Assembly: GCA_963827085.1 (NCBI GenBank)
Contig: CAWGZY010000002.1
Span: forward strand, 558,001-622,000
Length of the DNA: 64,000 nucleotides
DNA from: JAGVPT01 sp963827085
GTDB lineage: Bacteria; Bacteroidota; Ignavibacteria; UBA10030; UBA8401
Direction of reading: 5' to 3'
The position numbers were made by a program, and so were the translations under genes. This document shows positions 8,437 to 18,153 of this stretch, piece after piece. The notes under the pieces are model-generated. The model searched no databases. It worked only from the letters and a program-made list of their open reading frames with translations, and was not told where the DNA came from. Position 1 is the first letter of the stretch; every line of letters begins with the position of its first letter.

Positions 8437-11400
8437 CTATCGTAAAAGTACCATTTTTTTAGTGACGCTAAATGTACCGGATGTTCCGGATAACGGAGCT
8501 GCCTGGATGCGATAGAAGTAGACGCCGCTCGCTGCATTGCTGCCTGCATCGTTCTTTGAATTCCAAACCAAGAGCTGCGGCCCGGCATTCTGGACTTCAT
8601 TCATCAATGTTCGCACCTTCTGTCCGAGCACATTATAGATTGAAATTGTCACTTTGCTAAGTACCGGAAGCTCATAGCGTATCGTCGTTGAAGGATTGAA
8701 CGGGTTTGGATAGTTCTGCATCAGCATAAATGAATACGGTGCACTCGCTTGTTTCACATTTGTAAGGACGGAAGTATTAAATGTCCAGAGATCTTTCGAT
8801 GAGGGTAAATGGTTTGCAATAATCTCGAATTCGTCCCCGGCAGCGAACAAGCTAGTATCCTTCATCGTTGCCACAATCCACCACATCATGGGCGAATTGT
8901 TGTCGAGAAGATCTGTTGGAATAAGCGGATTATTAGTTGTGCCATTATAATTCGTGGCAAATATGAACGCAAACTCGCGAGCAACTCCGCAGTTGTCAAT
9001 ACCAGAATTCGTTGAAGGGGGATCGTATTTGCCATCCGGGGTACCTCCGCCACTATTGCTCTCCATAAAGCCGACATCGAGCCGTTGGTTATTATTCTCT
9101 TCATCAAACACCGCGAACGGGACCGGCCGCCTATCCTGAAATGCATAGCCAGCGCCAGGATGGGGATCGACCGTCGCTGAGTCGGGGAATGGGAATGATA
9201 AAGTTGAATGTCTTAAATATCTGTATGCCATTGACACATTCGGATCGGCTGGGTTCACGATATTAAATTTCGTATCAACTGTCGCAAACTTGATCAGCAC
9301 ATTGTGAAGATTATCACGCGTAACGGTTGAAGTGCCGATTCCATATATAGTTCCCCAATCTTGGCCCATACCTATTGCACCACCAGTGCCCGTAACATTA
9401 AACCCTTCAAGATTGTAGTCGTTTGCATATAAACTCGACCAATCTCTTTTGCCCGAAGGAATATTCCACCCAGCACCCTGGCCGCCGCGATTCATTCCAG
9501 GCAGAGTGTCTATCGTACCAAGGAGAAGTTTAAAGCCATCAACTACCGGACTCGTATGTCCGAGCGAATCGGGAAGCGGGTGGTTTTGGATCAAGACCAC
9601 TCCCAACGTAGAATCTTTGAGCGTGTAGCCGTGAACGGGTCCCGGAGCAATTGAATCAACACCTCGAATTACGTAGAGATGGTTTTTCACTTGAGCGGAA
9701 TCAACAATCCAGACTGCAAAACTTCCCTGCGTATAACCGGATACATGTGCCAACGGAGAGCCGTACAAATTATAGCCAAGAGGCTTTACCGGAAAAACAA
9801 GTGTATCGATCCATTGGTTGTAGATCGAATCCGAAATAGCAAGCACGATTCTTATTGTCGAATCACGATATCCCTTCGGCACGTCAAATGCCAAATACGT
9901 TGCCGGATTATTCTGGTTATAGGATAACGAGTATGTTGCATTGCCGTTTAATGTTGAAAGACTGAGATATTGTCCGACAGGGCCGGGAGCTGCATGTACC
10001 GTGAGATTTGAAAACCCGAACGAAGAATTATTCTTTAGCGAAAAAATATACCGCACGTTCTCGCCGGGGTTTGGAATGCCGTCTTCGTTGATATTATCCG
10101 AAGCAACGGAGTATGAAGGAACGGTAAGCGCGGTTGTCGTGATGTTGTTGAGAACGCGGGTCCATGTCAGAACCTTGCCGCCTGGATAGGCAACAACGGC
10201 ATCGGCATACAGACCGGATTGAAGCTGTGGTATTTGAACAGAATTACCAAAAATCTTATCACCGGCACCTCCATCATTATGCAAACCGTCATCGGCAAGC
10301 ACGATAGTCGCGACCGATGAATCTTTATAGGTTTTTAAATTGATGGTAACGGCAGATGCGTTGATAGAACGCGCATCTGCGACAAATGAAATTGTCGCCT
10401 GGGAGCCCGATGGGATTGCAGAGTAAGTAATTCCAGGCGGGGGTTGACTGAATAGCGTATTGTATTCCTGCTGATCTATATTGTCGTTTGCTTTTAAAAC
10501 GGTAATGCTTGACAGGTAATCCGCCCCCAATCCAGCCAACACGCCCACGACAACCTGCTGTGTATCGCCCGGGGCCATTGTAAAGGGACCTGAACAGAGA
10601 GCCATGCGAACATCGGACGGTGGACAAACTGCGTCCGGACCAATAAAAGTGAACTGGCTCGACGTGCCGGTCGTCGGGTCGCCAGGATAACAAAAATTGC
10701 CCCCATTAGTTACAGATGCAGGAAACGGCGTTCCTTTCGTGCTTATCAATCCTCTCATAAGGTTGTACCATTGCTGAGCACCCCCGGGACCGTTAGAGGC
10801 GAGAAACGGATCTCCGAAATTTGTGTTGCCGTTGATGAAGAATGTGAATGCCGTCATCGGCAAATTCTTGTAACCGGGGAGATATTTTTCCTCGAAAATA
10901 GCTGTATCGGTTGCCGCTCCAGGTATTTTAGGACCCTGAAAAAAGTCAAACCCGGCTGACGGCGGCGGGAGTCCCAGACTTGTGAAATTCGCATCCGTCG
11001 GTTCACCGTTGTACACATATCCAAGGCTTAGCGTTGTATCGCAGCCAGTCGCGTCATCTCCGGCGAATCCAAGATCGGGATCGGCCCACTGCGACACGTA
11101 CATCGAATCTAATTCCACACCACTCTTGTTGATAAATTTGTAGCTGATAAAAATGGTATTGCCCAAAGCTCCAGGCCGGTTATATGCCCAGATCGTACGC
11201 TGCACTTCAATCCCTATAGGGTTTGAACCATATAAGTTCAAGGTTAATGTCGGATTAACATCGTTCATAACCATCCACTGAGTCTGGTCAGCGCCGGGGA
11301 ATCCGGGTATGTCAATGCTCGGTTCATACACACCATCATGATTCACGTCTGTGTACGGCGCGCCTTCGGTTGCCGGCCATTGATTCCAGTCATCCCAGTA

Positions 11401-11958
11401 TTGTTGCAGAAGAGCAGAGGCAGTAATACTTTGGTACTGGTTGATATACCCCACCTCACTGTTCTGCAAAAGAGAAGTCTCAAGAGCTATCGTATCTGCA
11501 TTGGCGGTAGGTCTAATGTCCGGACGAACCCGATAAATTCTGTTAGCAGGATTTGATGGATCATCGGAGACGGGCAAAGTGCTCGCAGTTCCGGAGGTTA
11601 ATATCCTTCCCCCTTGCAAACCGTGATTATAGGTTGAACCGCCGCAATGAAGAGTATCCTGTTTGAAGGCTGTCCATACGAGGCCGTCTTCAAAAATACA
11701 GGTGGCTTGAGTTGAGCCTATTGGGAATTCGAAACCTTCATCATTTGCCGTAAATTGGTTAAAGGATCCGTCTCCGTTGTTTGAATAGTAGTTGAAGATA
11801 TTGTTGATGTCCATAGGGCTGTAAACATTGACCGTTGCCGTTTTAGCAAGCGTTGTTGTATTCTTTACGCCGGCAGGTTTTCCCGCGAATGCCACATTAT
11901 TAATCGCGGTGCACATGAACAACATGAGAAAGCACAATTGTATTTTAATGCTTTTCAT
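8437..11958 (-). CDS. Large secreted protein with T9SS C-terminal sorting domain
   Basis: 1173 residues with a signal peptide (FLMLFMCTAINNVAFA) and a perfect T9SS type-A sorting domain at residues 1082-1173: NYPNPFNPSTTIRYELP, then VTISIYNVLGQKVRTL, SGVYFYRI and TKKMVLLR. This domain directs export by the type IX machinery and attachment to, or release from, the cell surface. The body is rich in beta-strand, Asn, Thr and Gly, with no recognisable catalytic motif; residues 60-480 resemble large hypothetical surface proteins of Ignavibacteria that describe no known enzyme. AAGGAGG lies 8 bases before the ATG, a very strong ribosome site that suggests high expression. A hairpin in the leader (12131-12176) may also affect it. 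Function unknown. Confidence 0.85.
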   Translation of the reverse strand: MKSIKIQLCFLMLFMCTAINNVAFAGKPAGVKNTTTLAKTATVNVYSPMDINNIFNYYSNNGDGSFNQFTANDEGFEFPIGSTQATCIFEDGLVWTAFKQDTLHCGGSTYNHGLQGGRILTSGTASTLPVSDDPSNPANRIYRVRPDIRPTANADTIALETSLLQNSEVGYINQYQSITASALLQQYWDDWNQWPATEGAPYTDVNHDGVYEPSIDIPGFPGADQTQWMVMNDVNPTLTLNLYGSNPIGIEVQRTIWAYNRPGALGNTIFISYKFINKSGVELDSMYVSQWADPDLGFAGDDATGCDTTLSLGYVYNGEPTDANFTSLGLPPPSAGFDFFQGPKIPGAATDTAIFEEKYLPGYKNLPMTAFTFFINGNTNFGDPFLASNGPGGAQQWYNLMRGLISTKGTPFPASVTNGGNFCYPGDPTTGTSSQFTFIGPDAVCPPSDVRMALCSGPFTMAPGDTQQVVVGVLAGLGADYLSSITVLKANDNIDQQEYNTLFSQPPPGITYSAIPSGSQATISFVADARSINASAVTINLKTYKDSSVATIVLADDGLHNDGGAGDKIFGNSVQIPQLQSGLYADAVVAYPGGKVLTWTRVLNNITTTALTVPSYSVASDNINEDGIPNPGENVRYIFSLKNNSSFGFSNLTVHAAPGPVGQYLSLSTLNGNATYSLSYNQNNPATYLAFDVPKGYRDSTIRIVLAISDSIYNQWIDTLVFPVKPLGYNLYGSPLAHVSGYTQGSFAVWIVDSAQVKNHLYVIRGVDSIAPGPVHGYTLKDSTLGVVLIQNHPLPDSLGHTSPVVDGFKLLLGTIDTLPGMNRGGQGAGWNIPSGKRDWSSLYANDYNLEGFNVTGTGGAIGMGQDWGTIYGIGTSTVTRDNLHNVLIKFATVDTKFNIVNPADPNVSMAYRYLRHSTLSFPFPDSATVDPHPGAGYAFQDRRPVPFAVFDEENNNQRLDVGFMESNSGGGTPDGKYDPPSTNSGIDNCGVAREFAFIFATNYNGTTNNPLIPTDLLDNNSPMMWWIVATMKDTSLFAAGDEFEIIANHLPSSKDLWTFNTSVLTNVKQASAPYSFMLMQNYPNPFNPSTTIRYELPVLSKVTISIYNVLGQKVRTLMNEVQNAGPQLLVWNSKNDAGSNAASGVYFYRIQAAPLSGTSGTFSVTKKMVLLR

Positions 11959-12130
11959 AACAAATCCCTCCTTATGTAAAATTGCTTGAATTCATTGTCT
12001 TCGTCCCTTGGATTTGGCATTTCAAATGGAGCACACTTTTTTTCGATATGTACAGACCTTTGATAACAATGCGAGGTAGTCAGATATTTCACTGCAGCTT
12101 GCGATTCCTCCTTTTTTGCCGGCCCACACA

Positions 12131-12176
12131 AACGAAAAAACCTCTTTCATTCCGCGAGACGGAAATCCAGAGGTTT
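12131..12176 (-). terminator. Terminator-like hairpin between GH27 and T9SS cargo genes
   Basis: On the minus strand, AACCTCT pairs with AGAGGTT, enclosing a second inner stem (TTCCG/CGGAA), and is followed by TTTTTTCG. It lies about 360 bases after the alpha-galactosidase stop and about 175 bases before the next start, so it may be a second terminator of the former or a leader attenuator of the latter. Confidence 0.45.
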
Positions 12177-12476
12177 CTCAATATTCTCAGCCCAACCGCA
12201 CCATCGTCCTCCCCATGATTTCGGTTGTTCTAAATCTATTCAGGGATAAGGTACAGCTTTTTCGACTCTATTGTCAAGCTAAGAAAAAAGCCGGTAGCGC
12301 CTTAATTAGAACAAAGTCCAAGGGACTTTTTACCGAGAGTTGAAAATATCGTGCAAATCCCAAGGGATAGCTTCGTCAGACACCAAGCCGCAGGGGAAAC
12401 ATATCCATTCTCTTTGCGGCTTAGCGTCTTTGCATGAGCACGCTGCACACCTTTCCTAAATTAAGACACTACCAAA

Positions 12477-12504
12477 AAGCCGCCTCGGATTATCGGGGCG
12501 GCTT
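12477..12504 (-). terminator. Rho-independent terminator of the GH27 gene
   Basis: On the minus strand, AAGCCGCC and GGCGGCTT form an 8-bp stem with a 12-base loop, followed by TTTGG. It begins 30 bases past the alpha-galactosidase stop codon. The U-tract is short. The sequence from 12177 to 12476 contains only inverted-repeat fragments (for example around 12390-12440) and no gene. Confidence 0.6.
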
Positions 12505-12533
12505 AATAGTTCATTCATCTGTTCTGCAGAAAA

Positions 12534-14822
12534 TTAATCTTTTGAAACCTTCACAAGCACAACACCGTGCGGTGCAACCAGAGTTTTGAACTGAGCGTTA
12601 AACGTGCCCAGATCTTTCTGGCGCCACAGGTCGCGGACTGTGCACGCACCCGTGAATCCGAGCATTGTAAGATCAGCCGATATTTCTGTTTTCATTTCTC
12701 CCCTGTTGAACAATCCAACAGCTTGTGATCCGTCTTCAAGCTCTTTAGACCAGATTTCACAATCGCCGGATACTGATACTCTCTTCGCCTGCTTTCCGAG
12801 AGGATCCTGATTTACATCAATAACCTCGTCGTTTGTAAGAAGACCGAGCGTAAAAGCGTCAAACTGCGTCATATCGCAGCCGATCAAAAGAGGAGATGAA
12901 AGGAGGCACCAGAGGCTGATATGAGTATATTGTTCATTGGGCATTAATCGCGTGGGATGCAGACTCGGACCCCATCCTACCATGCCGACGACAAGCATAT
13001 CCGGATCGTTCCAGTTCCCCGGCTTTGCATATTTTTCGTGGCCCGCTTGGTTGAAGCCGATGCCAGACATGCTTTCCCATGTATCTTCGATATCGCCGGT
13101 TGTGCGCCAGCAATTTCCGCCGACTTTACCCCCCCATTCCCATACATTTCCCATTCCGTACTGGCATAAACTGAAAACGATATCTCTGTTGACCTTATTG
13201 AGAGCGTCTCTCATAACATTATAGGGTTTCATAAGATCGTCCAGGCTGGAAGTATTCCCTTTATAAGAACACCAGTCGTATTTCAAATAATCGACTCCCC
13301 ACTCGCCGTATTTCTGCGCGTCTTTTTCTTCATAACCGAAGCTCGCTGTGCATCCGCCGCAGGTCAAAGGGCCGGGCGAGGAATACACTCCCATTTTCAA
13401 TCCCTTGCTGTGAATGTATGAGCCGAGCGCTTTCATATCGGGAAATCTCTTATTCGGAATAATGAATCCGTTGTTATCTCTCGGAGCTCCCTGAAGCGTC
13501 GAATCATCGGAGCCGGGCCTGGTTTCCCAGTAATCATCGGTGTTAATATATGTCCAGCCGTGATCGATAAGTCCGCTCTGGACCATTGCGTCGGCAGCAG
13601 CTTTAACCTTCTCGGCGCTTACGGAACTGGCGAAACAGTTCCAGCTGTTCCATCCCATCGGGGGAGTCAGGGCTATCTGACTGCCGCAGATGACAGTGAG
13701 TTTCCGTTCCGCAGAGCCGGCGCTGTTTTTTATTTTTATTGTAACGGTATATTTACCTTCGTTAACAAGCGTGCCGGTAATGATCCCGGTATTTTTATCG
13801 AGAGCTAAACCTTTAGGGAGATTTTCCGCAGAGTATTCGAGGGGACGAATTCCCGTAGCCGCAATAGTAAATTGGACCGGGGCACTGGGTCTCACACCGA
13901 ATACTCGCGCGCCGTTAATTCTCGGTGCGGCGGATGGTTTAGGCGTAAGAACAGCGAACTCGCTTTTTCGTGCCTCTATATATTTATTATGAATCGATTT
14001 GATCTGATCAAGACCGACCGTCGTGGACGCATCTTTTAAAATTTCACCGCCCGTTTTTTCTGAAATCTGGCCCACGACGAAGGCGTACTTTTTCGCTACC
14101 GGCGATAAATCGCCCGGATTCCAGTCTTCATCCCAGATTTTATCTTTTCGGGTCCACAAAATTTCAAGAGCATCACCCGCTTTTGTAAAATCCCTTTCTA
14201 TCAGAGACCAGATCAGTTCTTTAGGACCCATTCCCGTAAGGGAGAAAAAGAAACCGGACTCCCCCGAATTGTTGTTGACCTTGAGCAGGAGCTTATTTTC
14301 GCCTTTCTTCAGATTCAGCTCGGCATTATCCTGGTTGGGCCTTACCGCGCGGTCAACATCACGGCTAAGAATCAGCGTGCCGTTAAGCCACACCTTGATT
14401 CCGTCGTCGCTGCCGAAAAAGCCGCTGATTGTTGTATCGCGATCCGAAGTAATTGTCCGGAGGAGATACGTTGAGATGTTGCCGGTAGGCGGCAGGCTGA
14501 TGACAACGCCGTCCTTCCAATCGGGTTTCGGCTCCCATTTTTTACCGCCGTAGTTAACCGTGATATCGGCGTTATTTTCGGGGGGAAATTCTTGTGCGAA
14601 CGATTTTCCGGGTTCGCTTTGCCATGCTCCATTTGCATACCAAGGTCCCAAAGCCGGTTTGAATTTTACGGTATTGCTTTTTTCCTCCTTAGCAAGTTCC
14701 TCTCTCGATCCGATCAGAGTTTCAATCCATGTTCCTTTTTTAAGATAGTACTTTGGTGTTTGGGCGAAACTGACCGAAATGATGAAAATAAGGAACAAAG
14801 AGGTAATGAAGATTAGTTTTTT
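12534..14822 (-). CDS. GH27 alpha-galactosidase with N-terminal beta-sandwich and putative-Ig domains
   Basis: About 762 residues with a signal peptide (MKKLIFITSLFLIFIISVSF then AQ). After an N-terminal jelly-roll-like region (WLNGTLILSRDVD, KGENKLLLKVNN, a PA14/sugar-binding look) comes a putative Ig domain (LPKGLALDKNTGIITGTL), then the GH27 barrel starting LTPPMGWNSWNCFA. The nucleophile is the Asp of YLKYDWC (about residue 514) and the acid/base is the Asp of RTTGDIEDTW (about 577). GH27 enzymes release terminal alpha-galactose (sometimes beta-arabinopyranose) with retention. The GTG at 14855 would add residues ahead of a good signal peptide, so the ATG at 14822 is preferred. It is related to the shorter GH27 at 40.9 kb, which lacks the N-terminal domains. 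Confidence 0.92.
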   Translation of the reverse strand, partial: KKLIFITSLFLIFIISVSFAQTPKYYLKKGTWIETLIGSREELAKEEKSNTVKFKPALGPWYANGAWQSEPGKSFAQEFPPENNADITVNYGGKKWEPKPDWKDGVVISLPPTGNISTYLLRTITSDRDTTISGFFGSDDGIKVWLNGTLILSRDVDRAVRPNQDNAELNLKKGENKLLLKVNNNSGESGFFFSLTGMGPKELIWSLIERDFTKAGDALEILWTRKDKIWDEDWNPGDLSPVAKKYAFVVGQISEKTGGEILKDASTTVGLDQIKSIHNKYIEARKSEFAVLTPKPSAAPRINGARVFGVRPSAPVQFTIAATGIRPLEYSAENLPKGLALDKNTGIITGTLVNEGKYTVTIKIKNSAGSAERKLTVICGSQIALTPPMGWNSWNCFASSVSAEKVKAAADAMVQSGLIDHGWTYINTDDYWETRPGSDDSTLQGAPRDNNGFIIPNKRFPDMKALGSYIHSKGLKMGVYSSPGPLTCGGCTASFGYEEKDAQKYGEWGVDYLKYDWCSYKGNTSSLDDLMKPYNVMRDALNKVNRDIVFSLCQYGMGNVWEWGGKVGGNCWRTTGDIEDTWESMSGIGFNQAGHEKYAKPGNWNDPDMLVVGMVGWGPSLHPTRLMPNEQYTHISLWCLLSSPLLIGCDMTQFDAFTLGLLTNDEVIDVNQDPLGKQAKRVSVSGDCEIWSKELEDGSQAVGLFNRGEMKTEISADLTMLGFTGACTVRDLWRQKDLGTFNAQFKTLVAPHGVVLVKVSKD

Positions 14823-14896
14823 CATAAATCTCATATTTGTCGTTTGTGAATGCACGAGGCGACCTACTAGTTATTTCTATAAAAAAGGGCTTCTGT

Positions 14897-15790
14897 CTAT
14901 TTTGATTGGTGATTGTTGTGCGGAACAGTGTCGATTCTTTTGAGGATGTCGTCGATATAACTGTTCGCGAGATTTCGATCCTCGAGGTCGACGGTTCCGG
15001 CAATGAAATTTCCTTTGTGAATAATCTCAATGGGTCCGTTGTACTGGTCGCGGACATAATACCGTTCGACCGTGATCGTATCGATCGTACCCCCCGGCGA
15101 AGTTTTTATAAACTCTCCGAAGGCCGATTCCGCCGCCGCAGTCGAATCGGCAGCGATCAGAAAAATACGAAACGGCTTGCCGGTTCCATAGCGAGCAACG
15201 TACGCCTGACGGAAGAACGCATACCCCAGGAAGTTCTTTGCGATATACTGTTCTGAATTGAGAAGTTTTTGCTGCGCAGGGAGGAGATTCAAAATTTCGG
15301 GGAACGTATTACGCTGCTTCAGACGAGAATCCAGAGATTTGGCAATCGCCGTCATGGCATCGAGTGCTTCCTGACCGCGCACCTGCGTCATGATCTTCAC
15401 ATAATAGATGCCGGTAAGGAAATTCAGGACGCCTTCCTCTCGATAGGCTTGAACGCCAATGTCAATGAAGGCGTACTCCGGATTCCGTTCCTGCGAATAC
15501 ATGCCGAATGCGTCGGCCTCGGAGTCAAACCTGTACAAGTCCACCCGGATCTCGAAATCGCTTCCCTTCTGGTACCTTCCAATATGCAGGTCGACAAATC
15601 CGTACTCCAGAAACAGATCGGCGGCACCGTCGATGATGTCCCAGAGGTTATTTGGATTGTAAACTGTTTTGTCCTCAGCGATCGTCCATCCCCTGAAAGA
15701 GGGGAATGATGAAGATGAATCCTGGGCTGAAGCCGGCGATGCAAGAACAACCGAGAGCAGGATTATGATGCAAGGAATTGCGTGTCTCAT
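14897..15790 (-). CDS. Exported DUF6599-like protein
   Basis: About 297 residues. The signal peptide MRHAIPCIIILLSVVLASPA then SAQ supports the ATG at 15790 rather than the upstream frame-open start at 15829. Conserved-looking stretches are NLWDIIDGAADLFLEYGF, VDLYRFDSEADAFGMYSQER and GIYYVKI, which resemble the DUF6599 family of uncharacterised exported proteins. It starts 11 bases after the stop of the aldo/keto reductase gene, so the two almost certainly form an operon. Proteins of this type are often encoded beside Tat-exported oxidoreductases, which suggests a partner role, but no catalytic residues are evident. Confidence 0.7.
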   Translation of the reverse strand: MRHAIPCIIILLSVVLASPASAQDSSSSFPSFRGWTIAEDKTVYNPNNLWDIIDGAADLFLEYGFVDLHIGRYQKGSDFEIRVDLYRFDSEADAFGMYSQERNPEYAFIDIGVQAYREEGVLNFLTGIYYVKIMTQVRGQEALDAMTAIAKSLDSRLKQRNTFPEILNLLPAQQKLLNSEQYIAKNFLGYAFFRQAYVARYGTGKPFRIFLIAADSTAAAESAFGEFIKTSPGGTIDTITVERYYVRDQYNGPIEIIHKGNFIAGTVDLEDRNLANSYIDDILKRIDTVPHNNHQSK

Positions 15791-15800
15791 GTGCAAACCA

Positions 15801-17015
15801 TCAGGACAAAAATTCAGACGGTACATCAAGAAGTCGCGTTATGTCTCTGACGCGTTCGGAAACCGGAAATCCTTTCGTGCATTGCACCGTGCACGTCCCG
15901 CAGTCTGAACACGGATGCGGGGGAATGTCCAGACTTGAGAGCAGCGAATGCGCCATTGTAATATCTCTGTAGCCATAGGTGTACATATACGCCCGCATGA
16001 TTTCAGAGAGCGGCAGCGCCTTGGCGCAATTGGAAACACACCGGTCGCATCCCGGGCAATAGAGTCCTCCGACGTCCTTTCCGGCCGCAAGGTCTGCACG
16101 CTCTTCATTTGTCAGAGAGACATCCTCGTTGACGCTTGCATTCATTGCGAGCTGGTCGAAATTGGTGATTCCCGGAATAGCCGTTGTAACGTGTTCATCC
16201 TGAAGGACGAACTTCAATGCGGCTTTACAGTTGATCGGCTTCTTCCTTTCTTTGTCGAGATACCCTCCGGCCATAGTCTTCATCGCGATAATTCCAATAC
16301 CGGCGTCGGCGGCTTTGGCGATAACACTTTTCATTTCCTGATAGTTATCCTGTCTAAAATTGATCGCGGTCAGAACAACTTCATAGACGCCGCTGTCGAT
16401 CGCCGCCTGGATTACTTCCGGTTCATTCTTGTGGGTGGACATGCCGACATGTTTTGCCTTTCCCGATTTCTTTGCCTCCCGCACAGCCTCCAGCATGGCC
16501 GGAAAAAGGGCAGCGTCGCGAGTCGAGATCCCGTGCACATACAGAATGTCGACATAATCGAGTTTGAGACGTTTGAGACTCAGATCCAGTTTTTCCAGAA
16601 ACGCTTCGCTTGTGGAACCGGGCTTCAACAACCCCGTTCCGTTATCGACTTCCTCGGGGGGTACTTTTGTTGCAACGATGAAAGAGTTCCTCGGATAATC
16701 TTTGAAAACCTCTCCGAGCATTTCCTCGTTTTTTCCACCTTGATACCCGTGCGCGGTGTCGAAATGCACCAAACCGGTTTTCATGGCCGCAGGAATGAGC
16801 GCCGCATTATCGGCACGCATCACACCCATACTGACGATGGGGAGCTCGATTCCTGTAGCACCAAGCTTGCGCTTGATGAGTTTCTTTTCGTCTGTTGGCG
16901 GTGCCGATTTGGAATAACTTGCCATTAACTTTGATGTTGACGCGATGAGAGCTCCTGCACCACCGAGTGCGGCTGAGCAGAGGAATTGCCGGCGGTCAAG
17001 TTCATTTGTTTTCAT
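15801..17015 (-). CDS. Tat-type aldo/keto reductase with C-terminal 2x[4Fe-4S] ferredoxin domain
   Basis: 404 residues. The N-terminus LDRRQFLCSAALGGAGALIA is a twin-arginine signal (RRQFL), so the folded protein is predicted to be exported. Residues 48-310 are an aldo/keto reductase barrel with the catalytic set D86 and Y91 (FDTAHGY), K117 (ATKVPP) and H161 (LYVHGIS). Two ferredoxin-like cysteine clusters follow: C320-x2-C-x2-C-x3-C330 and C369-x2-C-x2-C-x3-C379. This fits a subgroup of AKRs fused to a 4Fe-4S dicluster domain, which probably exchanges electrons through the clusters rather than acting as a simple NADPH reductase. Substrate unknown. It is the first gene of a two-gene unit with the DUF6599-like protein. 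Confidence 0.88.
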   Translation of the reverse strand: MKTNELDRRQFLCSAALGGAGALIASTSKLMASYSKSAPPTDEKKLIKRKLGATGIELPIVSMGVMRADNAALIPAAMKTGLVHFDTAHGYQGGKNEEMLGEVFKDYPRNSFIVATKVPPEEVDNGTGLLKPGSTSEAFLEKLDLSLKRLKLDYVDILYVHGISTRDAALFPAMLEAVREAKKSGKAKHVGMSTHKNEPEVIQAAIDSGVYEVVLTAINFRQDNYQEMKSVIAKAADAGIGIIAMKTMAGGYLDKERKKPINCKAALKFVLQDEHVTTAIPGITNFDQLAMNASVNEDVSLTNEERADLAAGKDVGGLYCPGCDRCVSNCAKALPLSEIMRAYMYTYGYRDITMAHSLLSSLDIPPHPCSDCGTCTVQCTKGFPVSERVRDITRLLDVPSEFLS

Positions 17016-17349
17016 ATTGTTTTGCTTTCAAGGAAAGAGATAGAAGAGGGACTCTCTAAAGGTTAAAAGAAAATGTGTGTGTTTTCCTTCGCCGAGCTAC
17101 TGTCGGGCTTTTTACAAAATGGAAGATTATTGCAGCGATTGCGTGTTCTCGCTGATCGTGCAGGGAATTGTTCAGGAGAGAGTTAAGACCGGCACGATGC
17201 AGTTATCGTGCAAGGGAGGTGCAAGAATGGAATCCCTTGTCGCGTATGTCGGAGGAATTTAATGTTTTGTCGAATTAAACACAATACAGGACTTTACGCT
17301 AAAAAAATCCATCGCTAGTGCCGTTTCCGATATTAAATCTTGTATCATA

Positions 17350-17430
17350 ACCGCAAAGGACGCGAAGATCGCAAAGAAGTTTTCGTAGAAAAAACTAAGA
17401 AATCCTCGCGTCCTTAGCGATCTTTGCGGT
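17350..17430. repeat. Palindromic intergenic repeat (CGCAAAG type)
   Basis: ACCGCAAAGGACGCGAAGATCGCAAAG is mirrored by CCTTAGCGATCTTTGCGGT, giving an 80-base imperfect palindrome. It belongs to the same general class as the CCACGAAG/CTTCGTGG palindromes elsewhere in the window. The rest of the 17016-17554 spacer contains no convincing gene. Confidence 0.6.
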
Positions 17431-17554
17431 GAATTAGTTATCGGAAAACACAATATTTGTTTGAGAAACAGCGCTAGATCCATGATCCATAAAATGAATT
17501 TTCGAAATTTTTAATGGATCGCTTTATTAGAGACAAACCTTTGTTGTTTTTCCC

Positions 17555-18025
17555 TCATTTTTTCCTAATTAGATGATAACTACCGGGCGTACCTTTATCA
17601 TAGTAGACAGTCATATCGACCTCATTATTCTCGGCACTTATTGTCCCCTGTATTCTCAGCGGGATGAATGAATCGCCCAGTGATCCAGGACCTGTATTCA
17701 TTGACCCGGCAAAAGAACGGCCGGTCAATGTAGCCCATGCAAAAACATCTTGCATGGAGTATGCCGCCCCGTTCATGATCATAATTTCGTCTCCCGCAAT
17801 ACTGAATGTAAACACCCAAGCATTGGCACTTAGATCATCGCGATCAATCCATATTCCGCTCAAGTCTATGGGTTTTTCTGCAGTCTGTTTCTGCGGTTGT
17901 TCTTTTACCTTTTGCTTTTCCGCCGATACAGAGTCTTTTGCCCATTTTTCCTGTTTGGCATATAATGGATGTGTGATGGCGAATATTAAAAACGCCGTTA
18001 ACAGAAGTCTGAAGTTGATTCTCAC
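17555..18025 (-). CDS. Hypothetical exported protein
   Basis: 156 residues with a GTG start (MRINFRLLLTAFLIFAITHP is the signal peptide) and GGGAG 8 bases upstream. A Lys/Gln-rich linker at about 27-50 is followed by a small beta-rich domain (IDLSGIWIDRDDLSANAWVF, then GDEIMIMNGAAYSMQ and MTVYYDKGTPGSYHLIRKK). The pattern of a short GxW strand repeated over about 100 residues recalls lipocalin-like or META-type periplasmic domains, but no family is recognised. It stands alone between palindromic spacers. Confidence 0.6.
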   Translation of the reverse strand: MRINFRLLLTAFLIFAITHPLYAKQEKWAKDSVSAEKQKVKEQPQKQTAEKPIDLSGIWIDRDDLSANAWVFTFSIAGDEIMIMNGAAYSMQDVFAWATLTGRSFAGSMNTGPGSLGDSFIPLRIQGTISAENNEVDMTVYYDKGTPGSYHLIRKK

Positions 18026-18103
18026 GTTATTTTCTCCCAGTTCCCCCCGAGTAAGCTTATTGCAAAAATGTACCCGTAATTGGCGGAAGAATCAAGAAAG
18101 AAA

Positions 18104-18128
18104 CAGCCCGGGTGATGAGTCCGGGCTG
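18104..18128 (-). terminator. Rho-independent terminator (CAGCCCGG type)
   Basis: On the minus strand, CAGCCCGG and CCGGGCTG form an 8-bp stem with a 9-base loop followed by TTTCTTTCTT. It lies 25 bases after the sorting-domain pseudogene. Related stems sit at 29.13 kb and, decayed, at 36.07 kb, each beside a sorting-domain remnant. Confidence 0.7.
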
Positions 18129-18153
18129 AAAGGTAATGGCGAGCACATTAAAT

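Noticed and set aside
12131..12176. Riboswitch in the leader of the 1173-residue cargo gene
   Set aside because: Only a terminator-like hairpin with a short inner stem is visible; no known riboswitch core could be matched.
15948..16928. Plus-strand ORF of 326 codons opposite the aldo/keto reductase
   Set aside because: The minus-strand frame has a complete AKR plus ferredoxin motif set; the plus-strand translation resembles no protein.
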